A stretch of DNA of 64,000 nucleotides from Gelatoporia subvermispora B (taxonomy: Eukaryota > Basidiomycota > Agaricomycetes > Polyporales > Gelatoporiaceae). The stretch is taken from contig KB445802.1 in the NCBI GenBank assembly GCA_000320605.2, positions 549,122 through 613,121 on the forward strand, read 5' to 3'. Position 1 is the first letter of the stretch, and every line of letters starts with the position of its first letter. The position numbers and the translations under genes were made by a program. The notes beneath the pieces are model-generated. The model saw only the letters and a list, made by a program, of their open reading frames with translations, made no database searches and was not told the origin of the DNA. Shown here in pieces: positions 11,101-22,766 of this stretch.

Positions 11101-13150
11101 CCCTGCATGCTCCAGATGCCTTCGAGCAGAAGAGTGAAGACCTCATGGCGTTCCTGCTAAAGGAGGTCCTCATGACCGGGACTGCACAGGACGCTGTAAG
11201 TTCTCTTTTACTTCTCACGTTTCGCTTGCGCTCATAATCGCCAGATGGACACCGATGATGACTGGGTAGAAGACGCACAAATGCCACCAGAACTCAAGGC
11301 GAAGGTCTTCGCACTGAAAGTGTGCCGCAATCGATGTCTCGCCCATGCAGATTCGGATACAGCCCGTGACATCGCCAAGCCGGTCTTGAAGATGTTTACG
11401 ACACTCATTAACAATGCCGGAGCGCTGAGTGCGGATGTACATGACGAGTGAGTGTGGCAAATGCTGAGTGATTGCGCGACTCTGAGCGATGGATTTTTTT
11501 CCAGCGGTCGCACGAGATGCCGCTTGAGACTGCAAGCCGCAATTTCCCTGCTTCATTTATCCACTGTCGACGTATACTTTACCGACATCTCGCCACATTT
11601 TGTTGCCTTGGCCATCACCCTTCAGGTATTTGATTGTCGTTTACATCCGCGCGCCCTCTTGCTCAAGCAAGACATGTTGCTGTACAGGATCCCAGCTACT
11701 TTGTTCGCATCAAGTTCATTACGAAACTCGTCGCATTCCTGTCTGTACGCAAATTACCTCTGCGGTTCAACGTGATACCCTTCCTTGCAGTCCACGACCC
11801 TGAGGCCGACGTGAAGAACAAGGTATGCCAACCACTTCAATTATCCTCGATTTCACTGATTTCACTTCTCCAGGCAAAAGCATACGTTGTCTACGCCCAG
11901 CGCGCAATGCCTAAACGTAAGTCATTTAACTATTCACTTCGAGAAGAATTTGCCCTGATTCCCTTCCTTTCTAGAGCTTCGCCTAGTTAGCTTCGACATG
12001 AACTTTATCCGTCTCATACACCTCCTCGCACATCACCCTGATTTCGCCATCTCAGAAGAAAACTTGCCAGATGTTGCCAAGTGCGCTCACCCTCCCATAC
12101 TGTAAGCGATATCGAGACAAACTTAGACGTTTTTTCAGGTACATCGAGTTTTTCCTCGATCTTGTCGCGAACGCGGAGAATGTTGCACTGTTGTACCACC
12201 TCGCGCTCAAGGCGAAGACCGTACGTGACGCCGACTCACATGCCTTCAGCGAGGTACGTCAACCTCTCTCCTCGCTCTGTAAACCCCGAGCTGAAGGATC
12301 TGTGATTATTGACATTGTAGAACCTCTACGCGGTAAGCGAGCTCGCGCAACACCTCATCAAGGTGCGAGCGAAGGCTCACTCGTGGAGCCTCGAGAGCTA
12401 CCCGGGTAAAGTGCGCCTCCCGCCGGATATTCTGCGGCCGCTGCCTAACGCGGAGGCAGCCAATCAGGTGAGCCTCTCTCATGCATTTTGCTGGCACTGA
12501 TTTCAAATTGACGGACGCTAATTTGCTATGACTAGATCTTGAAGACTGTGTATCTGCCGGAACAGACGCTTACTTGGCTGGCAGAGCAACATAAGGAGCG
12601 GAAACCAGCCGAGGCGAAGGTGGGTCAGCCGACGCTTTTGGAGTGGCAGTGGGGCCTTACATGATGATCCCATGTCCAGGACAAAACCAAAGCGGAGCCG
12701 AAAACGGCAGGCAAACGCAAGGCCGCACCCAAGGCAAACGGGAATGCAAAGTACGCTTGAATCTTGAATCTTCAAAAAAATCAATGAAGTTGTCTGATAT
12801 ACATCCAAAACAGACGCCCCCGTGCGCCTGCGAAGCGCCGACGTGCGCGGTCATCTTCCGAGGATGAATCTGCTGAGTCGAGTTCCGAGGATGGAGATGA
12901 CGACGACGAGGGAGCTGCTTCAGACAATGATAAGGAGAATGATCGAGGGAATGAATCAGCAGCCGAGAGCGCAGGCGAACCTGAGAAGGAGGAGAGGCGC
13001 GGGCGTAGTGCACGGACGAAGGCAAAGGTGTGAAACGTGATATCAGAGACCTGATCTCAACGAGCTGATGTGGCGCCACAGGAGAAGATCAAGCAACAAG
13101 TGAGGAAGAGCGGGAGGAGGAAGACGAGGGCATCAAGTCCGGACAGTTGA
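8191..13150 (+). CDS. PDS5: Sister-chromatid cohesion protein PDS5
   Basis: A long gene with many short introns, from ATG at 8191 to TGA at 13148-13150. The first exon (about 350 codons) has the hallmark N-terminus, with LKFHEKLVGKGLSTDALLKK, the TACCLADLLRLYAPDAPY block and EYFHLLESLSTVKSVVL. HEAT-type helices follow. Near the C-terminus, NLYAVSELAQHLIK and AHSWSLESYPGKVRLPPDIL (12320-12430) are diagnostic. The tail is basic then acidic (RRPRAPAKRRRARSSS, a run of Asp, then KSGRRKTRAS), as expected for a chromatin-bound factor. PDS5 binds the kleisin and SA subunits of cohesin and balances Wapl release against Eco1 acetylation. Estimated length is near 1,200 residues. The last two junctions were checked and stay in frame; the middle ones only in part. 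Confidence 0.93.
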
Positions 13151-14500
13151 GGTGGGATGGAAACTGACGAAGACTGGATTTCTGCACATTGCTCGCTTAG
13201 ACTGAGGGTTGTAGATCTTTGACGCTGCTGAGTTATATGCTGCTCCTGCTGCCTACTGCCTACTTACTAGTACTGTATTGCTATGCTCTCTGCTTGCTCT
13301 TCGCATCGTTCCGATATGCGCTGACTTACGACCGTCTCCATTGAGGATGGGCTTGTAGGTATTGAACTGTATTAGCATTTTGTCCTGGGGTAATCGCGTG
13401 TACTAGTGCATGATGCTTGATGCTTACGCTCGCGGGTTAGACCTCCAGCTATTCGGCGAAGGATACACTTCGCGTTAAGTCGGATCTATAGAGCTTGAGG
13501 AATTCGAATGACCTATGGTGCACGCCATTACGACTTGATGCATGTAGGCCTGACAGATGGCGCGAGCCGGAACATGGTTCACTCAGCTTCTCCCGCTTGT
13601 ATCATGGCCACCAGAAGCTATAGGATAATCTGACTTGACCACATTGACAGCAGAACGGAACCCATGACAATTCGACGGCGATGATCACGAAGTGTTAGCG
13701 CCCTCAGCCTCCCACTGGCGCGCCGCGTTGGCGCGGAGTAAGTAGTAAGTGCTGCTTCATTTAGAACCTCACATATCGGTGAATGGCTCGATGTTCATTT
13801 TGCCTACGTCATGAATGCGGCATCGTGTGTACGGCTACCCAGCTCTGTATCTGACTTCTGCCAACTTAACCTGCAAATCTGACAGCAATCATGACCGGGA
13901 GACCCGAGATGTCACTCTTACGGTACAATCAGCTGTGGATGCTTCTGGAGTTAGCGGAATCACCCTTTCGGTGGCAGTCCAACGACAAAGCAACCACATT
14001 TGTTGCGAGTGCTATGATACATCGTCTTTCTTGCCCATACGACACGATACCATAGTTATTCACGTCCTAGTCATAGTAGACTATATTTCGGATGTATCCA
14101 AACCGTGGTCATATCTACCCCCTGGCTCGCAAATTACAGCCATCTCAGTTGACATGCACCTTCCAGGCCGACTGTACCGTAGGTGACTGATACATCATCC
14201 TGGAAGGCTTGATACAAAGATATAATACATACGCCACATTGTCAGTCTATTCCCCTCGTTTCTTCCTGCCTGTCCTTACGTCGTGTACCTTATCCCTCCG
14301 CCGCGAGGAAGCAGGATGCCTGGCTAGAGCGGGTTTTCTTGGAATTACTACGCGAGAGGTATGCGCCTTTCCTATCTCTCACAGTCTACCTGGCTAATTT
14401 ATCACGAGTCATCCAGACGAAACAGTTACTCACCCCGTCATAGGCTGTAGCTGTACCGCGTCAGGTTCCGTACGGCAGACTTTCTGCGACTTATCTTCGT
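13151..14500. other. Intergenic region, possible 5' exons of the first PPxY protein
   Basis: The first few hundred bases should hold the PDS5 3' UTR. An open frame at 13815-14186 has no recognisable domain. A signal-peptide and ectodomain exon for the downstream membrane protein is expected somewhere here, but I could not connect one in frame. Confidence 0.4.
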
Positions 14501-14529
14501 CGCTCGACCTTGGGATAACACCTAGCCAT

Positions 14530-15570
14530 TCCGAAGTTCTGGAGTCCTACGATGTTTCGGAACATACCAGGGCACGAACAGTCCACGACAGACATCACAA
14601 GCCCTGTCGGCAGCATCCCCACCTCATCATCCATTTCAATATCTCCCGTAGATGTTGATCCGACAATCTCTGCCTCAGAGACAACATCGTCACCTCCCAC
14701 AACACCCTTGACTGTGGGGTCAGCTCAATCCGCATCTCCAACCTCTTTAGTGGCCTCGCTGCCAAGTTCGAGTTCACCATCACCCTCATCAAGCAGTGAC
14801 ACAATCTCGGATTCGAGTCCTACGTTGACATCCCCGGCTATTGTTTCTACTCCATCTCCAAGCTTCAGTCCTCAGAGTTCATTTGATCCTCCGGATCCTT
14901 TTTCTGCGTCATTCAAGATCGTGACTGGAATTCCCACAGAGGTGCCCCATACTCTTACAGTAGCACCACAGGCCGTGACTTCGGTGATCACGGTTGCCAC
15001 GCTGCCCAAAAATCTCAGCAGCTCCACGGCTGGAATTGTCTCCTCGACACTTTCTACAGCGACAGCCACGTCAGGTCACAGCATACCAGTAGACGTAGTA
15101 GTCGGCGGTGTCATTGGTATTGCGTTAGGTTTGATTTTCCTGCTGTTCGCCGTAGTCTGGTGGATACAGAGAAGGAATAACCGAAAGGAGGATTTTCGTA
15201 CATATTGTAAGTCAACCTTCATCTACAGTATTGTAGGAGATTGATGCAGCGGACTCTAGCCATCTACAAAGGTCACGAATACCCAGCTGTTGCAGGCGAG
15301 CTAGATAGCCCAGCCCTAACAGTCTATCCCGAGTTTGTCGTGCATGCAGAAGACACGAGAAATATGTCGCAGGGAGTGGAAGTAAACGGGCCCAGAGAGC
15401 CTTCGGCACTTGGAATGGGCGAAGATGGCGCGCAAGCGACATTGCCCCGTATTGCCGAGCTGGAGGAAGAATTACCTCCGCCAACAAATCTACGTGTACA
15501 CAACGATTCTGGGATTCGATTTGCAGGAGGACAAGGGATGGATGCTCCGCCAGCGTATTCCTCAGGCTGA
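14530..15570 (+). CDS. Ser/Thr-rich single-pass membrane protein with PPxY tail (copy A, 5' end unresolved)
   Basis: The visible exon starts after an acceptor near 14525 (AACACCTAG). It encodes about 170 residues dominated by Ser, Thr and Pro, a probable O-glycosylated stalk. One transmembrane helix follows (VVVGGVIGIALGLIFLLFAVVWW, in part) and then a basic stop-transfer RRNNRK. A 53-nt intron (about 15209-15261, ending GGACTCTAG) joins in phase 1 to the cytoplasmic tail, which ends VHNDSGIRF...GMDAPPAYSSG. The tail matches three other genes in the window. PPxY motifs bind WW domains such as those of Rsp5/Nedd4 E3 ligases, so ubiquitin-linked sorting is a plausible but unproven role. No signal peptide was found in this exon, so upstream exons are missing from the call. 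Confidence 0.7.
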
Positions 15571-16550
15571 ACTTCTCTTCCGATGCACTGGTGCCATTGT
15601 AAGTTTGACTCTACTGAAACGCTGGAGAGGATGACTTATAGTAGCGGATAATTTTCTACCATCTCAGCACTCACTTTCGAAGCTATCATGCGAATAACGA
15701 AAGAGACGGCTGTTATCGCAGGACATCATATATTTATATTCTGTGAAAATAGGACCGGTAGCGCATTCATTTCTTGTGTTATATCCAGCTATGTATTAGT
15801 ATATGAAAGTAAACGCCGCAGAACTTTTACTGAACAGAGCGCCTCTAGATGTGGACTCGATGAAGTTTGCGACGATTTACACAGCACACCCCCTGGCTCC
15901 AGAAATCGTTCCGGAGATCTTCATCCGCAGTCGGCGTGCGAGAAACCGATATAGGCGCCAATTGCGCGCCTGTGATCCCGCGAACGTCCAAGCACTCGAC
16001 TGCGCTTCCAAACATAAACCCTACAACTTTCCGTATCGCATCGCATTCTCACACTACGCCATCTCCTGGCTTACTGAGATCTCAGGATACTGGTTCAATA
16101 GGAGTTGTCCTAGACCACTGGCACGCACGCTCAACTAGGTTGAGATGAAGACGCACCGTACGTCAGGATGATCTTCGTACGACAGTCGAGGTTCGTCGAA
16201 TTACAACGCGCCCAACTGTATCAAAACCTCGAGACTCACCGAGAAATCTCGTGGGGGGATGCCAAGACAATTCAACGTATCATTATCGTGCCGCTGGGCA
16301 AATGCCACACCCAGTTGATGCAGTGTCAGTGACTGCGGCGCTGCATACTCTCCTTGGTCTCCCCTCGCAAACCATATGTGGGACCCCTTATAGCTGCATG
16401 CCCCATAGGCGGCACCTCAACGCCCATCTCTGGAATCTTCTAAGTGGTTAAGTTCGTTGTAAAGCCGAGACGTTCTTCGCAAGTCACTTGCGGTAAGCTC
16501 GCCCACGACCCGCGGGACGTGAACTGACAACGTGCTTCAAGACCTCGGAC
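15571..16550. other. Intergenic region between PPxY copies A and B
   Basis: The most open frame (15803-16138) shows no domain I recognise. It may include upstream exons of copy B, but I found no in-frame splice chain to them. Confidence 0.4.
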
Positions 16551-16561
16551 TCAAATTCTAG

Positions 16562-17420
16562 ATCATCATGTTCTTTGAATCTAGTGGTTCTGTAGATGGA
16601 GTGACTCCTGGAACTACGGGGCTCGATAACTCAATCGTTGCTGAAACGATCGAGACGACAATCGCGGAAATCATATCATCAACACCTGTGAACGCCGCTG
16701 AGTGAGTTGCATTTATTCCGTGCTCATATATACCCAGGACTGATGATGATCGTTCATATCTCATATCTTAGAAGCCGGTCCCCTTCCACAACAACTTTAG
16801 TGACCCCAGTATCTTTGGATATAATGGCCGAGCCTGGTAATGCGAAGCAGTTTGACGGCGATTCGAAACATCACCCGATACCATCAGCATCCACCGCTCC
16901 GCAGAGCGGTACGATCAGCACCAAAGAACATGTAGGAGCGATCGCAGGAGCCACAATTGGAGGCGTGGTAGGGCTTACCTTGATAGCGCTCTTTGTAATC
17001 TGGTGCTGGAAGAGGAGAGGGGATAATGGTGCACCTCTTGCCAGGGGTAAGCTCTATCTTCCATATCGCGGGTCTTTCCCGTCATAACAAACTGCAAACA
17101 CAGCGCTTGGCGAGACGCAAGAGCAGCCCATGATTCTCGAAAAAGCTCCTAACGTGGAGAGTGACCCTGGGTCTGCCATACACTCGCCTTCTGCAGCAAC
17201 AACACATCTGAGCGAAATGACCGAAGAGATGCATGTCAATGACCCGAAGGCAGAATTGGTGATGTCTCCTTCAGGGCTGTCTATACGACGCAGCGAGGGA
17301 GTAGCAATATCCGGGAACGCTCATGTGCCTCAAGCCATCACCCGACAACACGAGGATTCCGGTGTTTGTATGCCTCATACGGAGGTTATGGATGTACCCC
17401 CAGCGTACTCTCAGGAGTAG
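16562..17420 (+). CDS. Single-pass membrane protein with PPxY tail (copy B, 5' end unresolved)
   Basis: Three visible exons. The first, from an acceptor near 16561 or an ATG at 16568, encodes a Thr/Ser-rich stretch with SSGSVDGVTPGTTG. It splices at GCTGA|GTGAGT to an exon with SRSPSTTTLVTPVSLD. That exon carries the helix GAIAGATIGGVVGLTLIALF, then VIWCWKRRGDN. A phase-1 intron leads to a tail ending QHEDSGVCMPHTEVMDVPPA and YSQE. All junctions keep frame. The stalk is shorter than in copies A and C. As in the other copies, no signal peptide is visible in the mapped exons. A WW-domain-binding cytoplasmic tail is inferred from PPAY. Confidence 0.7.
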
Positions 17421-18011
17421 AAAAATATGCGGTACAGCTAATGTAGAGAGCTCTGCAAGGACAACCGGTCTGCCTTGTAGCTACCGTGTATGTGCATCTT
17501 TGAGCTCTCCTGTTAAAGAAGAAACAATGAATCATAGACTACATGAAGCGTTGACATAAGTCAGCTTTACTTTGTAAGTTGACCAACGAGTTGCCCGCGG
17601 CAAATGTGAGTAACGGGTCGGTGTAATCATCTGACAGATGATAGAAGACAATGTTTGGTTCTCCTGCTGCTATTGGAATCAACGAGGAGGGCTAGGTCTA
17701 AGGAACTCGAAGTTCGATCATCATGAGCAGATACGACGCGCTTATGTAGCGTGGTGTGATATTCACATTATTACTAACTTTCATGTATCAGAAGTGTCCA
17801 AACTAGTTCTTGAAAAAATACATGCTTGCGCTCAAATTTTCCTAACATCGTCATCGAGGTCGCAGACTGCAGTTGAGGCGCAATCCGGTAGGGCCGCCAT
17901 CCGAAATTGAAGCCTTGTTACGAGCAGCATGACACTCCCGGCTGGAACCCCGCTCAAACGTCACATTGAACCAAGTGAGGTTCGATGGAGGTTTATGTGG
18001 GGGGAATGGTG
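17421..18011. other. Intergenic region
   Basis: Follows the copy B stop and precedes the 3' end of a broken aldo-keto reductase copy on the other strand. No gene seen; the open frame at 17638-17910 lacks any recognisable feature. Confidence 0.4.
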
Positions 18012-18348
18012 CTAGTGCGCATACCGTAAATCGCTCCCTGGCATACACCATGTGGAATCGTCCTGGTAGTTGACTGCGGTGTCAGTGAAGTTCCCGCCCG
18101 CCTCGTCAAACGCGTCGAGAAGTTTGAAGCTCGACTCCTTGTCCATCGCACCAAGACCTATGCCTGACCACTTGTCTCCGTCGTCCGATGTTCATCCCGC
18201 CGAGACAGATCGGCGAGACATGTACGCCTGCGAGAGCGCATAGCTGGCGAGGCCTGCCCAGCTTAGTCGTAAGCTCTGGGGCTCCAGAAAAGAACGCTGT
18301 GGAGGTGTTGGCGGGCGAGTTGCCAGTCGTGTCTGCTGTGATCGACAT
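18012..18348 (-). pseudogene. 5' fragment of an aryl-alcohol-dehydrogenase-type aldo-keto reductase
   Basis: Reads from an ATG at 18348 on the minus strand. It matches the start of the intact-looking 5' part at 19676: STAFFSGAPELTTKLG against the same position there, then AGVHVSPICLGGMNIG. Directly after this Gly about 7 extra nucleotides (a GGACGAC-like duplication before GGAGACAAG) shift the frame. In the shifted frame similarity resumes (Asp-Lys-Trp through AGGNFTDTAVNYQD) and then stops at a terminator near 18012. Everything after the first roughly 90 residues of the fold is missing, so this copy cannot make an enzyme. Confidence 0.82.
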
Positions 18349-18859
18349 TGCGAACGAGAGTATTCAACTGCGCTGCTTCATGTGTAGAGGAGGAAAACCG
18401 CGATGTCTCTGCTGCAATTGTATCCCATCGCTGCTTATATGCGTTCTCACATGCATTATACCGACGGTCAGGACGTGCTGGAAGCAGGAGTCGCTGACAG
18501 ACGGACAGCACTACTGACCTCACGCCAGTAAGCACTATATAAGCGCTCAGGGTACGCGTTGCCTCGGCTGTGGGCGCTTTTCAGGGTCACTATTATCGTC
18601 TGAGACTTGCTACGGACCCCTCTCCTCACGCGCCCTAATTACTAGGTTTGAAATTCGTTATGCTGTCAGCTGTCCTCATGTTGCCGCCAAAATGGGGAGA
18701 ACTAGGTGATATATCAATTGACGGGCCCTGCAAGACTCAAGACCGAAACAACTCTGTAAATTGTGACTCCATTGGCCTTTCTGTCACTGTTAACAGAGAA
18801 CACAAATATGTCGAACTTCAATTTATGTAAGTATTGTGATACATGCATGACAGAACAGG
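18349..18859. other. Upstream region of the broken AKR copy
   Basis: Contains ACTATATAAG at about 18535-18544, usable as a TATA-like element on either strand. No gene is seen; 18648-18830 is a short open frame without identity. Confidence 0.35.
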
Positions 18860-19196
18860 CTAAATTTTCACCACACGGATAGACGAGCATGAATGCATAG
18901 ATTGTGACCTCGCATCACTGGAGTGTTTGTACCAAGAACCACCTGACCGTATTCCGACCGAGCGTAAGAGAGTAGCAAATTCTCGCCTTTCCCTGACAAA
19001 CATGTCTTCATCGATATCGACCCACTCGTGCATGTCCTGCCTCTCCGTCGCCACAAGAGCGGGGCCGTACTTTCCACCTTGTGCATTGACATCTGCGCCA
19101 TGTCTAAGGAGTAGGCGGACCACTTCAATTTGACCGCCGTACGATGCCACGCACAATGCCATTCCGTACTCGCCAGCTCCTCCGGCAGATATACGA
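18860..19196 (-). pseudogene. Ankyrin-repeat gene remnant (3' end)
   Basis: Minus-strand frame with one clear ankyrin repeat: GAGEYGMALCVASYGGQIEV, then VRLLLRHGADVNAQGGKYGP. A second, eroded unit and a stop at 18860 follow. The frame can be extended to an acceptor-like CTTAG near 19212. No further repeats are seen upstream, whereas fungal ankyrin genes normally have many. It may be the last exon of a lost gene or a relict fragment. I favour a remnant because it lies between two broken AKR copies. Confidence 0.6.
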
Positions 19197-19212
19197 GTGC
19201 GTATGCAAACTA

Positions 19213-19592
19213 AGCACCCTGTATGCCGGTGGTACTACGCGTACACAAGACGGCAGATGTAGATCGACCTTGACATGACCAAGCATTCGTTCTGCCTCAG
19301 CTATGGATCTTTCAATGCCATCAACGCTCCAGCCTGTGACCAGACGTCGTTATTGAAGCCGCGTAAAGGGAGCCTAGCTACTGGTGGCGACACCACGCCG
19401 ACTGATGCACGTATGTACACCGGCCGTGAGCTCTGCCTCCCTGCTATTGGACACCGCACCTCTTGATATACTGGCCCCGATGGTGATGTATTGTATGCGT
19501 CTGCAAAAATCATTCCGCCTAAGTTTGTCAGTCTGCTTACTTTTGTCACCCGACTTGACACCTGCATTCGTAAATGCTAGCATAGGTCGTTG
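19213..19592. other. Intergenic region upstream of the AKR copy
   Basis: No gene seen. The overlapping open frames on both strands here lack recognisable motifs. The right edge runs into the TATA box of the AKR gene. Confidence 0.35.
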
Positions 19593-19599
19593 TATAAAA
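19593..19599 (+). promoter_or_regulatory. TATA box of the AKR copy
   Basis: TATAAAA lies 77 nt before the ATG at 19676, followed by a pyrimidine-rich leader (CTCTCATTCCGCTCCCGCTC). This spacing is typical for strongly induced basidiomycete genes, so the promoter appears preserved although the reading frame downstream is truncated. Confidence 0.6.
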
Positions 19600-19675
19600 G
19601 CTCTCATTCCGCTCCCGCTCTACTAGTCTCAAGCACTTCTAACCGCACCCAGTCCCAGATCTCTGCTCCCTTACT

Positions 19676-20613
19676 ATGTCGAACTTTCAATCAAAGTCTA
19701 CCCGATCTTCTGCATTCTTCTCGCTCCCGCCCCCTCCGAAGACTAAGCTGGGCATTCACCGCCAGCTCTCTAAGGAAGCTGGTCTCCATGTCTCCCCGAT
19801 CTGTCTCGGCGGGATGAGCATCGGCGACCAGTGGTCTAACCTTGGAATGGGCGCGATGAACAAAGAGAACAGCTTCAAGCTACTTGAGGCGTTCTACGAG
19901 GCTGGTGGGAACTTTATCGACACCGCGAGCAACTATCAGGGTGAGACCTCTGAGAAGTTCATCGGCGAGTGGATGGAGTCACACGGGATTCGTGACCAGA
20001 TGGTCATCGCTACCAAGGTCAGCTCAAAGCCTCTGTGCTTTGCGTCTAGTCTGCCGACACGTCTCGATTTGACAGTACACACCCAACTACAAAATGCATG
20101 ACGACGGCATCAAGCAGAAGACTCAGTACGTGGGTAACAGCATGAAGAATATGCACCTCTCCGTCGAGGCGTCGCTCAAGAAACTGCGCACGTCGTACAT
20201 CGATATTCTATATGTCCATTGGGTAAGATCAGCACTCCGTCCATTGGCAGTGCTTCAGGCTAATATTCACTTCTCGCAGTGGGACTGGGAGACCAGCGTC
20301 AAGGAAGTGATGGACGGCCTCAACTACCTCGTTGTCCAGGGTAAGGTGTTGTACCTGGTAAGCTCTTTGCCACCAATATTTTCGCCGCGAGCCTTGAATT
20401 TCATGTGCTATACAGGGAATCTCCGACGCTCCGGCCTGGGTCGTCACGAAGGCCAACCAATACGCTTGCGACCACGGCAAGCGCACCTTCGTGGTGTACC
20501 AGGGTGCCTGGAGCATCTTGCAGCGCGACTTCGAGCGCGAGATCATTGTGATTGGTTGCACGAGGTTGCACGCTGTCTGTCTTATCCACGCGCGTACAAC
20601 AAGATGCACATAA
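19676..20613 (+). pseudogene. 3'-truncated aryl-alcohol dehydrogenase / aldo-keto reductase
   Basis: Four exons (19676-20017, 20076-20222, 20280-20357, 20416-20613) splice in frame to about 254 residues; the family is near 380-390. Seen in order: HVSPICLGGMSIGDQW; the catalytic Asp/Tyr region NFIDTASNYQGETSEKFIGE; a Lys in MVIATK; YTPNYKM; SYIDILYVHW with the catalytic His; and VVYQGAWSILQRDFEREII. After ATCATT near 20535 the sequence leaves the family and ends after about 22 unrelated residues. The C-terminal part of the barrel and the NADPH-binding loop are missing. These enzymes reduce aromatic aldehydes during lignin attack. It could be transcribed, since the TATA box is intact, but is unlikely to be active. 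Its partner fragment at 18012 points away from it. Confidence 0.8.
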
Positions 20614-21394
20614 CGTGGTTAGTCCGGCCACTGGGCTCTCGAGGAAGGTTGACTCAACGTTGCACTTGCGTTTGCTAGCATCAGAGTTTTTACTGCAGCT
20701 TAGAGAGTCGGTCCCGAACTCAACTTGAATTCGACTGGTCATGACCAATCAAAGATCATGGAACGACGATTGCCGAGCGCTTGAGCTGTATGCCAGACCC
20801 GTTTTCAAAGTGACTTTGCAGAAGCTCTATCGGACAATAGAGCATTTACAAAACGGCTTTGGCGACGAAACTCGTCTCCAAAGTGGAGCTGATCTGCGTA
20901 CAAAGTTAAGCGAGCTCAGCAACTCGTCGAGCCCCACCAGAAATAGCAATCAGAGATGCCAGTTGGTCGTAGCTGGTCTATAGCCCTCAGCAAGGTATTC
21001 GTAGTACTTGTGCTACCCCCGCCGTTTCTTTCTTCGTTGAACACAAACCTCTCTTATCCTGTACTCCTATATTTGAATCAATCAATCGTTTTATGCCGCC
21101 GTATTCCACACTTGAAATAACTTGCGACTCTGCAGATAGGTCGCCTCAGGGATCAGGGCAGCCAGAGCGATGCGCGTGCATTTTCGTAGCACTGTATAAT
21201 ACCCTCACCGTCGATTGAGAACCTGGGCCCAGTAATCGCCCAAGGAGGTGGGGTGGATGGTGTGCGCTGCATACTAATCAGGAAAGGCTCAGGGTTCTGA
21301 TGACGGCTGGCAGCGCTTTGCAAGTGTCGTCCAAGTGGGGCCGTCGCGTGTTTCAACGTCTTCGTCACCAAGTGCGATTGTAATTGCTCTACAT
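20614..21394. other. Intergenic region
   Basis: No gene seen downstream of the truncated AKR. The open frames are short and composition is mixed. The lost 3' half of the AKR gene is not recognisable here. Confidence 0.4.
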
Positions 21395-21884
21395 CGAGTT
21401 CCATTTCACATCGAGTTCCATTTCAATAGGGACTTTTGGAAAAAACAGCTTTATGTCACGTGCTGATGCCGCAGCACAATCTAACCTACACAGGAAACTG
21501 GAGGAGATATGATCGTCACAGCTCCACCGAATATTCAGAATCCCGACCGTGTCGCACTGTGGCGACCGGATTTCTACTCATAGCTCAGTCTCTGGAAATG
21601 CGGTTTGTAAAAGTACCGTTAGAAGTCACGCAGACTACCCGTGGACCGTATATCGAGAGCATACACTCGGGACAAGGCTATTGAGACGAGCAGTCGCTCT
21701 GGGACCCCGGCTAGATGTCTAGGCGTCTCAATGTGGGGTTGCGGAGCAAATCCTAGCACATCGAGACGTCCTTCGCCCAATCTCGTCACCTGATGTTTGG
21801 TTTGCTCCGAAAGTGAACAGGTGTGCCTGAAGGTAAAATTTCGAAAAGTCTCTATTGAAATGGAACTCGCTGTAATGTAACTCG
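21395..21884. mobile_element. MITE-like element with ~50-nt terminal inverted repeats
   Basis: The left end (21395-21446) starts CGAGTTCCATTTCAC, then repeats CGAGTTCCATTTCAATAGGG followed by ACTTTTGGAAAA. The right end (21835-21884), read on the minus strand, starts CGAGTTACATTACAG, then CGAGTTCCATTTCAATAGAG followed by ACTTTTCGAAAT. Each terminus thus has two tandem sub-repeats, and the pair is inverted over about 490 bp. The interior has no transposase-like frame, so this would be a non-autonomous element or a large foldback. No clear target-site duplication is visible: TCTACAT outside on the left, GTGGATA outside on the right. Confidence 0.65.
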
Positions 21885-22760
21885 GTGGATAATAACGCCG
21901 TGATCGGAGAGATCTGAAAGTACGCAGAGGCTCGCAGAGGGCGAACGGATGGCTAGCCCCAGCAGGCGCTTAGTGCACACTAGCCTGCGAGATAGGAAAG
22001 ACGCCATCACTGAGCCCAACAGGAAGGCAACTTGGAAATGCATTGATGTAAGTCAACGCGACAATTTCCTGATGCCCACCCACTCGTTCGCTCAACGCAC
22101 GGAATAGGGCAGAATTATACAACGGAATGGCAAAACTCATCGAGCGGCGTTGCCAGTGCTGTGCACAGTGCAAACAACAGTGACGATCCAAATCTAGTAT
22201 GCGTTGGCAGATGATGCAATAGCACAGATGTTCCCGTTGTTCCCGTTGTTCCCATTGCTATGCACTGCTCCCGCCCCAAATTCCAGCAACAGCAGACGTG
22301 CATATGATAAGTTAAGTATATTCGGGAGAAATACCTGCTCTCACACAATGTCCGGAGCTCGTACGTGTCCAGCGCAGTCTGGATATGTGTCTAATATTCA
22401 AGAAGCTTGTTTTCAGCATCAGCTTCTCTGGAAAAATCATTTATTCTGATGGCACAATGGTATATTTCAGGAATCACGGGATTTCTAGGGGTAGTACATC
22501 TCCCGATCTAGACATGCTTCACATGGTAGTCGTGTTCATCTTGATCAATTCTTTTCGAAGGCTATTGATGCAGCTATTAAACGAGCACCCAGGCGCGGCA
22601 TGTAATGATGTTTCCCGACCCCTTCCGTAGGTCTCTATAATCATCAGGTCACATCCGGTCTTGAGGGAATACTGTATGTTACATCCCTGAGCCACAGGTA
22701 TGGACGTCCGGAAGCTACTACGGACAGCTCACTAATCCTCCTCAATTCACCTCCATCAGG
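21885..22760. other. Intergenic region upstream of PPxY copy C
   Basis: Contains a short tandem run of TTCCCGTTG units near 22230-22250 and several short open frames. It may include 5' exons (signal peptide, ectodomain) of copy C, but no splice chain is clear. Confidence 0.35.
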
Positions 22761-22766
22761 TCAACG

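Noticed and set aside
15200..15265. Frameshift in PPxY copy A at the junction to the tail
   Set aside because: With the acceptor at GATGCAG the frame breaks, but using GGACTCTAG gives a 53-nt intron and a continuous frame, matching phase 1 in the other copies.
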